Origin: Rhodovibrionaceae bacterium
GTDB taxonomy: Bacteria; Pseudomonadota; Alphaproteobacteria; Kiloniellales; DSM-21159
Length of the DNA stretch: 54,168 bases
Assembly (NCBI GenBank): GCA_028279885.1
Contig: JANQMX010000073.1
Span: 1-54,168, forward strand
Direction of reading: 5' to 3'
Below the pieces are notes generated by a model. The model was not told the DNA's origin, made no database searches, and saw only the letters and a program-made list of their open reading frames with translations. Shown here piece after piece: positions 34,591 through 41,907 of this stretch. Positions within the stretch are counted from its first letter, which is position 1, and every line of letters starts with the position of its first letter. Both the position numbers and the translations under genes were made by a program.

Positions 34591-36627
34591 ATGACCCCCA
34601 CCAAGCTTCTTATCGGCCAGATCGCCGTTGTCTTCGCCATCGTCATTCTGGGCGTGTGGGCGGCGACGCAGTGGGCGGCGGCCATGCTGGGCTATCAGGC
34701 GCAGCTCGGGAACCCGTGGTTTGTTCTGTTCGGCTGGCCCGTCTACGAGCCGTGGAAGCTGTTCCCGTGGTGGTACCACTACGAGGCTTATGCGCCGGAG
34801 GTGTTCGACAAGGCCGGGATGCTGGCAGCGGGTAGCGGTTTCATGGGCTGCGCCGCCGCGATCATTGGCTCGCTGTGGCGGGCGCGGCAAGGCCGGCTGG
34901 TGACCACCTACGGCTCGTCGCGCTGGGCCTTGCCGCGCGAGATCGAACGGGCCGGGCTGTTCCGACCGGCAGGGGTCTTCCTTGGGCGCCTTAAGGACCG
35001 GTATCTCCGCCATGACGGGCCGGAGCATGTCATGGCCTTCGCGCCGACACGATCCGGCAAGGGCGTTGGCCTTGTCGTCCCGACGCTTCTCACCTGGACC
35101 GGCTCGGCGGTGATCCACGACATCAAGGGCGAGAACTGGCAGCTCACTGCTGGTTGGCGCTCGAAGTTCTCGCACTGCCTGCTGTTCAATCCGACCGACC
35201 CACGCTCGGCCCGCTACAATCCGCTGCTGGAGGTGCGCAAGGGGCCGGACGAGGTGCGCGACGTCCAGAACATCGCCGATATCCTGGTCGATCCCGAGGG
35301 CGCGCTTGAACGCCGGAACCATTGGGAGAAGACCAGCCACGCCTTGCTGGTCGGCGCCATCCTGCACGTGCTCTACGCCGAGGAGGAGAAGACGCTGGCG
35401 CGTGTCGCCACTTTCCTGTCCGATCCGCGCCGGTCCTTTACGGCGACGCTGCGGCGGATGATGGCGACCAACCACCTCGGTACGCCGGAGAACCCGCAGG
35501 TCCATCCGGTCGTGGCCTCGGCCGCGCGCGAGGTGCTGAACAAGTCGGAGAACGAGCGCTCGGGTGTGCTCTCCACCGCCATGTCCTTCCTCGGCCTCTA
35601 TCGCGATCCTGCCGTCGCGGCGACGACCTCGGCCTGCGACTGGCGCATTGCCGATCTCATGGATGCCGAACATCCGGTCTCGCTCTATCTGGTGATTCCT
35701 CCGTCCGACATCTCCCGCACTAAGCCGCTGGTGCGATTGGTGTTGAACCAGATCGGGCGGCGGCTGACCGAGCAGCTGGAAGGAGACCCGAAGAAGACCC
35801 GCAGGCATCAACTCATAATGATGCTCGACGAGTTCCCGGCGCTGGGGCGGCTCGATTTCTTCGAAACGGCATTGGCCTTCATGGCCGGTTATGGCATCCG
35901 TGCCTATCTCATCGCGCAGTCGCTCAACCAGATTTCTAAGGCCTATGGCGAGAACAACGCCATTCTCGACAATTGCCATGTGCGCATCGCCTTTTCCTCC
36001 AACGACGAGCGGACAGCGAAGCGCATCTCCGATGCTCTCGGCACGGCGACGGAACTCAGGGCACAACGCAACTATGCCGGCCACCGACTGGCGCCGTGGC
36101 TGTCGCATGTCATGGTCAGCCGCCAGGAGACGGCGCGTCCACTGCTTACGCCCGGCGAGGTGATGCAATTGCCGTCCACGGACGAGCTGGTGCTGGTCTC
36201 CGGCCTGTCGCCGATCCGGGCTAGGAAGCTCCGCTATTACGAAGATCGAAACTTCACGCAGCGCGTTCTGTCCGCCCCACACCTTTCCGAAGGCTGCTAC
36301 GAGGATAAACCGGCACCGCGCTCCGACGACTGGAGTGGCCAGGTGCGCGATACCGACGACCGCCTGATGCCTTCAGACGAGGACCGTACCAGGCGCGGTT
36401 CCCTTCTCGAGGAAGGCGGACTTCAGCAGCAGCGTCACCCGAGTTTGGCGGAAGAAGAGATTGCAAAGCCCGTCGAGCCGGGGCAGCCGGAGCTTCCGGG
36501 GCTCGATGCGGACGAGTCGGACGTTGTCGCCGACAAGCGCGCCCTGGATCGGCTGTCGAAGCCGGCGCGCGTCTATGGCGTCAACGAAGCGATGGGGCCG
36601 GACCGCGATATTCTGGAAGGCTTCTGA
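34591..36627 (+). CDS. traG: Type IV secretion coupling protein
   Basis: 678 residues from ATG 34591. Two N-terminal membrane segments (about 7-28 and 75-95) are followed by the VirD4/TraG ATPase with Walker A PTRSGKGVG (about 152-160) and Walker B MLDEFPALGRL (about 410-420). It links the relaxase-DNA complex to the Trb channel. The upstream 50-bp motif is shared with the trb operon and the recombinase operon, which suggests common control. Confidence 0.94.
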   Translation: MTPTKLLIGQIAVVFAIVILGVWAATQWAAAMLGYQAQLGNPWFVLFGWPVYEPWKLFPWWYHYEAYAPEVFDKAGMLAAGSGFMGCAAAIIGSLWRARQGRLVTTYGSSRWALPREIERAGLFRPAGVFLGRLKDRYLRHDGPEHVMAFAPTRSGKGVGLVVPTLLTWTGSAVIHDIKGENWQLTAGWRSKFSHCLLFNPTDPRSARYNPLLEVRKGPDEVRDVQNIADILVDPEGALERRNHWEKTSHALLVGAILHVLYAEEEKTLARVATFLSDPRRSFTATLRRMMATNHLGTPENPQVHPVVASAAREVLNKSENERSGVLSTAMSFLGLYRDPAVAATTSACDWRIADLMDAEHPVSLYLVIPPSDISRTKPLVRLVLNQIGRRLTEQLEGDPKKTRRHQLIMMLDEFPALGRLDFFETALAFMAGYGIRAYLIAQSLNQISKAYGENNAILDNCHVRIAFSSNDERTAKRISDALGTATELRAQRNYAGHRLAPWLSHVMVSRQETARPLLTPGEVMQLPSTDELVLVSGLSPIRARKLRYYEDRNFTQRVLSAPHLSEGCYEDKPAPRSDDWSGQVRDTDDRLMPSDEDRTRRGSLLEEGGLQQQRHPSLAEEEIAKPVEPGQPELPGLDADESDVVADKRALDRLSKPARVYGVNEAMGPDRDILEGF

Positions 36628-36789
36628 GAAAGAGCAGTAAACACTCGTCACTCCCTACCCGTCGTGATCCTCGGATCAGGCACTGACGTCTTTCCTTGAG
36701 TGGGCGGGGAAGGGGCAGACAATTCAGCGGTCGAGGTCGCTTCTCGGGCCAACCTTCGCATTCGTCGGGGGGCCGCGAACGGCCGCTTT

Positions 36790-37815
36790 TCATTGTCGTC
36801 CCTTTGTCTGTTGATCGTCGGATGTCATGATCAGAGCGTGTGGATATGCTTTTTGGTCATCAATTCTGAGCCAGCTTGCCTGTTTTCTGTAGGCGGAGGG
36901 GCTATTCCCAAAGCGGTCTCGGAAAACTTGCGAAAATCGGGCCGCGGAGGAGAAGCCGGACTGAATGGCAATGTCGAGTACAGAGAGGTTGGATTGTCGC
37001 AGAAGGCTTGCCGCGTGATGGAGGCGCAGGGAAAGGTAGTACCGATGTGGTGACTGCCCAAAGCGGGCTTGAAACAGTCGTGTGAGGGACCTGGTTGAGA
37101 TGCCCAATTGTTCGGACAACTCGGGTAAGCTGACTGGTTTCGCGATGTTTCGTTCCATGAAGGCGACAGCGCTACGCAGCCGTCCCCCTGGGCCGCGGTC
37201 GGGGGTGCTTGGCGAATGCAAAGTAGTGGACGTGTAGCGATTGGCGCTTTGAATGACCCGCTCTGCAATGTCCTCTCCAGCGTGCGATCGGATCAGCACG
37301 ACGACCAGATCAAAGGTAGAGATGCCTCCCGGAGCGGTGTAACGCCGCCTGCCGGTCGAGATCCGGTCGTGGACGATGGTGGCGCTTCGATAACGCTCTT
37401 GCACTGCAGGCATGACCTGCCAGTGAAGGGCCATCTCGTGGCCATCCATCAGTCCCGCCTCGGCCAAGACCAACGGCCCGGTGTCCCATCCGCCAAGGAT
37501 GGCCCTGTTGCGATCCGCTACGCGCAGGGTGGCGAATACCTCCGGCACGAAAGCTTGTTCTGGAGAGAACCCTGCCGCAACGAAAATGGCGTCGCTCGGT
37601 GCAGCATGGTCGAGGGATGATGTCGGCGCAAGCACGGTGCCGTCATTCGCGATGACAGGATTGCCGTCTGGGCTGCAGGTCGACCACCGAAAAAGCGTCT
37701 GATTGCTCCGCCAATTGGCCAGCCGCAGGGCATCGGTGAACAGAGCGAATGCCGACAGCATGAAGCCGGGGACGAGGAGGACGGAAACGTCCGTTGGTGT
37801 TTCTCGAAGCGTCAT
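36790..37815 (-). CDS. GlxA-family transcriptional regulator (DJ-1/PfpI plus AraC domains)
   Basis: 341 residues from ATG 37815; starts at 37830 or 37878 are also possible, and no clear ribosome-binding site decides. The N-terminal DJ-1/PfpI amidase-like domain (VSVLLVPGFMLSAFALFTDA, then AILGGWDTGPLVLAEAGLM) is followed by an AraC helix-turn-helix domain (VSLPELSEQLGISTRSLTRL, VLDIAIQSGFSSAARFSQVF). It is divergent from the aldolase-dehalogenase pair, 88 bp away, and is the likely regulator of that cassette, sensing an unknown metabolite. Confidence 0.88.
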   Translation of the reverse strand: MTLRETPTDVSVLLVPGFMLSAFALFTDALRLANWRSNQTLFRWSTCSPDGNPVIANDGTVLAPTSSLDHAAPSDAIFVAAGFSPEQAFVPEVFATLRVADRNRAILGGWDTGPLVLAEAGLMDGHEMALHWQVMPAVQERYRSATIVHDRISTGRRRYTAPGGISTFDLVVVLIRSHAGEDIAERVIQSANRYTSTTLHSPSTPDRGPGGRLRSAVAFMERNIAKPVSLPELSEQLGISTRSLTRLFQARFGQSPHRYYLSLRLHHAASLLRQSNLSVLDIAIQSGFSSAARFSQVFRDRFGNSPSAYRKQASWLRIDDQKAYPHALIMTSDDQQTKGRQ

Positions 37816-37903
37816 TGTGGCAGAAAACATAAATATATGGCTGAAAATAGATAGCATGCGCGCGTCTTGATCTGTCAACTGCTAGAAACCGAGGAGACAG
37901 ATC

Positions 37904-38680
37904 ATGCTCGACACATCACACCCGACTGAAAGTCAACTTGATCAGGAAGATCGCGAACATGTGGCCGCGCTCTGCCGTCTAATGGCCCATCACCGCATGG
38001 GCGATGCCGCCAACCAGGTGGTTGCCGTCCGCAGTCGCGCCTTTCCCGATGCGCTCGTCACCCACCGTCTGGGCGCGTTCTTTGACGATGTGACGGCCAG
38101 CCAGATGGCGACCTGTGACTACAATGGGACCGACCTGCATACCGGGCAAAAGCTCCCGTTCGGCGAAATCGGCGGGCTGAATGCGGGTATCCTCAATCTA
38201 ACCGTCCCGATCTTTCAGACCCGGCCCGAAATCAACTGCCTGATCCACGGCCATTCGAAGGCCATCATGGTGGTTTCCATGCTCGAAGGCGGATTGCGCG
38301 CCGTTTCGCAACCGGCGCTCTATATCCTGCCACGTATGGGCTACTGGCCCTACATCTTTGACGAGGACGAGACGTTCCGTGGCAGCTTCGCCGAGGCCTT
38401 TCAGGGCCGCCAGGTGCTTATGGCCCGCAACCATGGCTTTTACGCTATTGGCAGAACCCCGGCAGAGGCATTCTTCCTAACATTCTACTTATCGCAGGCC
38501 TGCGATGCCCAGATCAGCGCCATGGCCTGTGGTGACAGGCTTCTGGAAATCCCGGAGGTTGATGCCTTCCGCATCTGGGATAAGATGCAGACCTCAATAG
38601 AATACCACTACGACGGGTCAATGGAATGGCCCGGCTGGATGCGCATGGTACAGCGGCTCGCACCGGACTATGCGTCATGA
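37904..38680 (+). CDS. Class II aldolase/adducin family protein
   Basis: 258 residues, ATG 37904 with GAGGAG 8 nt upstream. The aldolase class II fold is shown by LIHGHSKAIMVVSMLEGG, with the metal-binding His residues of the HGHS motif (about 115-117), and by a later ARNHGFYAIGRTPAEAFF. Family members are metal-dependent aldolases, epimerases or decarboxylase-like enzymes; the substrate is unknown. It overlaps the dehalogenase gene by ATGA, so the two work in one pathway. Confidence 0.85.
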   Translation: MLDTSHPTESQLDQEDREHVAALCRLMAHHRMGDAANQVVAVRSRAFPDALVTHRLGAFFDDVTASQMATCDYNGTDLHTGQKLPFGEIGGLNAGILNLTVPIFQTRPEINCLIHGHSKAIMVVSMLEGGLRAVSQPALYILPRMGYWPYIFDEDETFRGSFAEAFQGRQVLMARNHGFYAIGRTPAEAFFLTFYLSQACDAQISAMACGDRLLEIPEVDAFRIWDKMQTSIEYHYDGSMEWPGWMRMVQRLAPDYAS

Positions 38681-39555
38681 CGGAGTTTTTCGCGGACTTT
38701 GAACCGCTCGATATTGATCTCGGCGATGTGCGCCTGCGTGGCAGGATCGGAGGCTCAGGCGCGCCCGTTCTGCTTCTGCATGGGTTCCCGCAAACACATT
38801 GTCACTGGCATGCGCTCGCACCGCTTCTGTTGCAGCATCACACCGTCGTCGTACCTGATCTACCCGGCTATGGCGATAGTATCGGAGGAGTGCCAGATGA
38901 CACGCACAAGGCCTATTCGAAGCGCCGCATGGCTGCGCACATGGTTCGCCTCATGGCGCATCTCGGGCATGACCGCTTTCATTTGGCTGGCCATGATCGC
39001 GGGGCTCGCGTTGCCTATCGGCTCACCCTCGATCACCCCGAGAAGGTGAAAAAACTAGTCAGTTTTGACACTGTTCCCACGTTGGATATTTGGGAGGCGA
39101 TGGACTGGAGTGCGGCCATTGATGCGTTCCACTGGCCCTTGCTTGCGCAACCCTACCCGGTGCCAGAGACCTTCATCGGTGCGGATCCGACCTTCTTTCT
39201 CGATCATCTCGTTGAGCGGTGGATCGGGTCTGGTGGTGCGCTGCACGCTGCCGCGCATGCCGAATATGCACGCTGCATCGCCCAGCCTTCGGTCATCCGT
39301 GCGATGTGTGAAGATTACCGCGCGGGCGCGACCATTGATGTCGACCATGACCGCGCGGACCGCCAGGCTGGCTTGCGCATCACTGCGCCACTCCTCGTGA
39401 TCCGCGGCGCAGGCTACCAACCCGAGCCGCTTGCGCCGATTTGGGATCGATGGGCCGATTATGTCACTGAAGAACCGCTTCCTTGTGGCCACTTCATCGC
39501 CGAAGAACGACCCGAAGAGAGCGCTGATTTAATGCTCCAGTTCTTCGCGCGGTGA
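38677..39555 (+). CDS. Haloacetate/fluoroacetate dehalogenase-type alpha/beta hydrolase
   Basis: 292 residues from ATG 38677. The fold starts with LLHGFPQTHCHW (oxyanion region). The nucleophile motif is GHDRGARVAYR (Asp107). Arg108 and Arg111 fit the carboxylate-binding pair, Asp131 (FDTVPT) the catalytic acid, and His272 (CGHFIAEERPEE) the base. His152-Trp153 (FHWPLL), Trp182 and Tyr214 (CEDYRA) correspond to the halide pocket of fluoroacetate dehalogenase as I recall it from RPA1163. It should hydrolyse a haloacetate-like acid to the hydroxy acid. The real substrate could be a larger 2-haloacid linked to the aldolase. Confidence 0.85.
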   Translation: MTEFFADFEPLDIDLGDVRLRGRIGGSGAPVLLLHGFPQTHCHWHALAPLLLQHHTVVVPDLPGYGDSIGGVPDDTHKAYSKRRMAAHMVRLMAHLGHDRFHLAGHDRGARVAYRLTLDHPEKVKKLVSFDTVPTLDIWEAMDWSAAIDAFHWPLLAQPYPVPETFIGADPTFFLDHLVERWIGSGGALHAAAHAEYARCIAQPSVIRAMCEDYRAGATIDVDHDRADRQAGLRITAPLLVIRGAGYQPEPLAPIWDRWADYVTEEPLPCGHFIAEERPEESADLMLQFFAR

Positions 39556-39870
39556 ATATCTCAGTTTCACAGAGCAGACATTGCATCAAAGGCAGCTTCG
39601 TCCCCGCATTGTTGCCGTTCTATGCGCTAGCTGCGAGTTTCGGTTTCCTAGCGACTGTGGAAATCGACAATCCCCCAATTAACAGTCGCTTAGAGTTGCC
39701 GATGCGACAGACACCCGGCGGTCAATCGTAGCTGACCCAGCACATCCAACGCGTTTGAGCCGCATCTTCCGCGCGTCGTCGCATTCCGTCGTACATAAAG
39801 GCCGTAAGAGATTCCGGCGCATCCGGCGATCCTCGTCCTGACTTTTTCAAGACCGTCAGGACCAGCCTGC
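39556..39870 (+). promoter_or_regulatory. Intergenic region before the trb operon with shared 50-bp motif
   Basis: 315 bp without a gene. The motif CGTACATAAAGGCCGTAAGA... lies at 39790-39839 and starts 81 bp before the ATG of the CopG-like gene. It is nearly the same as the copies upstream of traG and of the recombinase-proximal gene. The rest shows nothing I can interpret. Confidence 0.65.
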
Positions 39871-40272
39871 ATGAAGCCGCGCCACAACATCTACATCGAC
39901 GAGGAAACGAGCGCCGAGCTCGAAGCGCTGGCGGCAAAGCCCGGTGCCTCCAAATCCGCGATCATCACCGACGCGATCCGCCATTACATCCGACACCGCG
40001 GCGCTCATGCGCTCGATGAGGCGCTGAGGATCCGCCTCGACCGGCTGACGCGCGAGAACAATCTCATCCGGCGCGACATCGATGTCCTGACTGAGAGCCT
40101 CGCCTTCTTCGTGCGGCTCTACCTCACCTTCAACGCACACACGCCGATCCCGGGCAAGGCGACGCAGGCGGTCGCGCAGGAACGCTACCAGAAATTCGTC
40201 GAGCAGGTCGGCCGCCAGATCGCGGGCGGCAAGCGCTCGCTCGACACCGGGGACGGGGAGATTAACCCATGA
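39871..40272 (+). CDS. CopG-family ribbon-helix-helix protein at the head of the trb operon
   Basis: 133 residues. KPRHNIYIDEETSAELEALA begins the ribbon-helix-helix fold, and the second helix is SKSAIITDAIRHYIRH. The C-terminal half is a basic helical extension. Proteins of this type precede trbB in many alphaproteobacterial ICEs and plasmids and are likely regulators of the trb operon. It overlaps trbB by ATGA. Confidence 0.85.
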   Translation: MKPRHNIYIDEETSAELEALAAKPGASKSAIITDAIRHYIRHRGAHALDEALRIRLDRLTRENNLIRRDIDVLTESLAFFVRLYLTFNAHTPIPGKATQAVAQERYQKFVEQVGRQIAGGKRSLDTGDGEINP

Positions 40273-41234
40273 GCACGACCGCCGAAGAACGCCGCCGCGC
40301 CATGCTGAAAACGGCCATGGGGCCGGCGATCAACGAGGCCCTCGGCGACCCCGCCGTCATCGAGGTGATGGTCAACCCCGACGGCAGGCTCTGGATCGAC
40401 CGGCTCGGTGAGGGACGCAGCGATGCCGGCAAGCGTGTTCACCCCTCCGAAACCGAACGCATCATCCGCCTGGTCGCCTCCCATGTTCGCGCCGAGGTGC
40501 ATGCGGACAATCCGATCGTCAGCGCGGAGCTGCCGTCGGGAGAGCGCTTCGAGGGCGTGCTGCCCCCGGTCGCATTGGCACCGTGTTTCGCTATCCGTAA
40601 GCCGGCCGCGAAGGTCTTCACACTGGCTGATTATGTCCGTGGCCAGATCATGGTCCCGATTCAGGCCGATGCACTTCGCCAAGCGGTGCGCGAGCGGAAG
40701 AACATCCTGGTTGCCGGAGGAACCTCCTCGGGTAAGACGACGCTTGCCAATGCGCTGCTTGCCGAGATCGCCAACCGCGACGAACGGGTGATCCTGATCG
40801 AGGATACGCGCGAGTTGCAATGCGCGGCGCAGGATTGCGTAGCGCTGCGCACGCGCCCGGCCGTCGTCTCTCTGGCCGATCTCGTCCGCTCGACCCTGCG
40901 TCTGCGGCCCGACCGGATCGTCGTCGGCGAGGTGCGGGGCGCCGAGGCCCTGGACATGCTCAAGGCTTGGAATACCGGCCATCCCGGCGGCATCGCCACC
41001 ATGCATGCCAATTCCGCCCATGCCGCCCTCTACCGGATCGAGCAGCTTGTCCAAGAGAGCGTCACCGTCATTCCGCGTCGCCTGATCGCGGAGGCGATCG
41101 ATCTCGTCGTGTTCATCGCCGGGCGCGGCTCATCCCGTCGCATCGAAACCATCGCCGAAGTCACCGGTCTCGACGCCAACGGCGATTACGCGGTGACCGC
41201 GCTTTCCTTGCCTCAGCTGCGATCGCTCTCATGA
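40269..41234 (+). CDS. trbB: Conjugal transfer ATPase TrbB
   Basis: 321 residues. VirB11-family ATPase with Walker A GGTSSGKTTLANALL (about 148-162), Asp box LIEDTRELQC, Walker B region IVVGEVRGAEALDML and His box HPGGIATMHANSA. It would be a hexameric cytoplasmic motor of the type IV secretion system. It starts in an ATGA overlap with the CopG-like gene. Confidence 0.95.
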   Translation: MSTTAEERRRAMLKTAMGPAINEALGDPAVIEVMVNPDGRLWIDRLGEGRSDAGKRVHPSETERIIRLVASHVRAEVHADNPIVSAELPSGERFEGVLPPVALAPCFAIRKPAAKVFTLADYVRGQIMVPIQADALRQAVRERKNILVAGGTSSGKTTLANALLAEIANRDERVILIEDTRELQCAAQDCVALRTRPAVVSLADLVRSTLRLRPDRIVVGEVRGAEALDMLKAWNTGHPGGIATMHANSAHAALYRIEQLVQESVTVIPRRLIAEAIDLVVFIAGRGSSRRIETIAEVTGLDANGDYAVTALSLPQLRSLS

Positions 41235-41246
41235 AAGGACCTGTCC

Positions 41247-41555
41247 ATGCGCAAAAAGCTCCGATCTCTTATCTCCGCCGCCCTTACGTTCCTACTCACG
41301 GCCCCGGCTTATGCGGCCGGCTCCGGCATGCCGTGGGAAGAACCGCTCCAGCGCATCCTGGAATCGGTTCAGGGGCCGGTGGCCAAAATCATTGCGGTGA
41401 TCATCATTATCATCACCGGCCTGACGCTTGCCTTCGGGGAGACCTCGGGCGGTTTCCGGCGGCTGATCCAGATCGTCTTCGGCCTGTCCATCGCCTTCGC
41501 GGCGTCGAGCTTCTTCCTCTCCTTCTTTTCCTTCGGCGGCGGGGCGCTCGTCTGA
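41247..41555 (+). CDS. trbC: Pilin precursor TrbC
   Basis: 102 residues. A signal peptide (SAALTFLLTAPAYA) is followed by two hydrophobic helices (IIAVIIIIITGLTLAFG and IQIVFGLSIAFAASSFF) with a short turn, the usual VirB2/TrbC pilin layout. It is the likely substrate of TraF. A strong hairpin follows at 41585-41609, before trbD. Confidence 0.92.
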   Translation: MRKKLRSLISAALTFLLTAPAYAAGSGMPWEEPLQRILESVQGPVAKIIAVIIIIITGLTLAFGETSGGFRRLIQIVFGLSIAFAASSFFLSFFSFGGGALV

Positions 41556-41584
41556 TGGGTGACGACTGGTGCGACGAAGGAGCA

Positions 41585-41609
41585 CGAAACGCCCCGGTGG
41601 GGCGTTTCG
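41585..41609 (+). promoter_or_regulatory. 11-bp perfect hairpin between trbC and trbD
   Basis: CGAAACGCCCC (41585-41595) and GGGGCGTTTCG (41599-41609), loop GGT. The trbD ribosome-binding site AAGGAGG directly follows (41610-41616). It could stabilise pilin mRNA or limit trbD translation. Confidence 0.7.
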
Positions 41610-41622
41610 AAGGAGGAACGCC

Positions 41623-41907
41623 ATGAGCCATAGCGAATGGCCGGCAGCCCGCCATATCGAGGGCTTCGAAATCCCCGTCCATCGCGCGCTGACCGAGCCG
41701 ATCCTGCTCGGCGGTGCGCCGCGCGCCGTCGCCATCCTCAACGGCACGCTCGCGGCCGCCGTCGGCCTCGGTCTCCAGCAGTGGATCGCCGGGCTCGGCC
41801 TGTTCGTGGGCGGGCATACGCTGGCGGTGTTTGCGGCTCGGCGCGATCCCGACTTCCTGCTCGTGCTCGCTCGCCACTTGCGTCAACGGGGGTGGTGGAG
41901 ATGCTGA
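41623..41907 (+). CDS. trbD: Conjugal transfer protein TrbD
   Basis: 94 residues from ATG 41623, with AAGGAGG upstream. VirB3-like: HIEGFEIPVHRALTEPILLG, then hydrophobic segments at about 34-68 (ILNGTLAAAVGLGLQQ and LGLFVGGHTLAVFAA). Inner-membrane component of the channel. It overlaps trbE by 7 bp. Confidence 0.92.
   Translation: MSHSEWPAARHIEGFEIPVHRALTEPILLGGAPRAVAILNGTLAAAVGLGLQQWIAGLGLFVGGHTLAVFAARRDPDFLLVLARHLRQRGWWRC

Noticed and set aside
34408-36282. Long minus-strand frame opposite traG
   Set aside because: Mirror of codon bias in traG; arginine-rich product with no domain.
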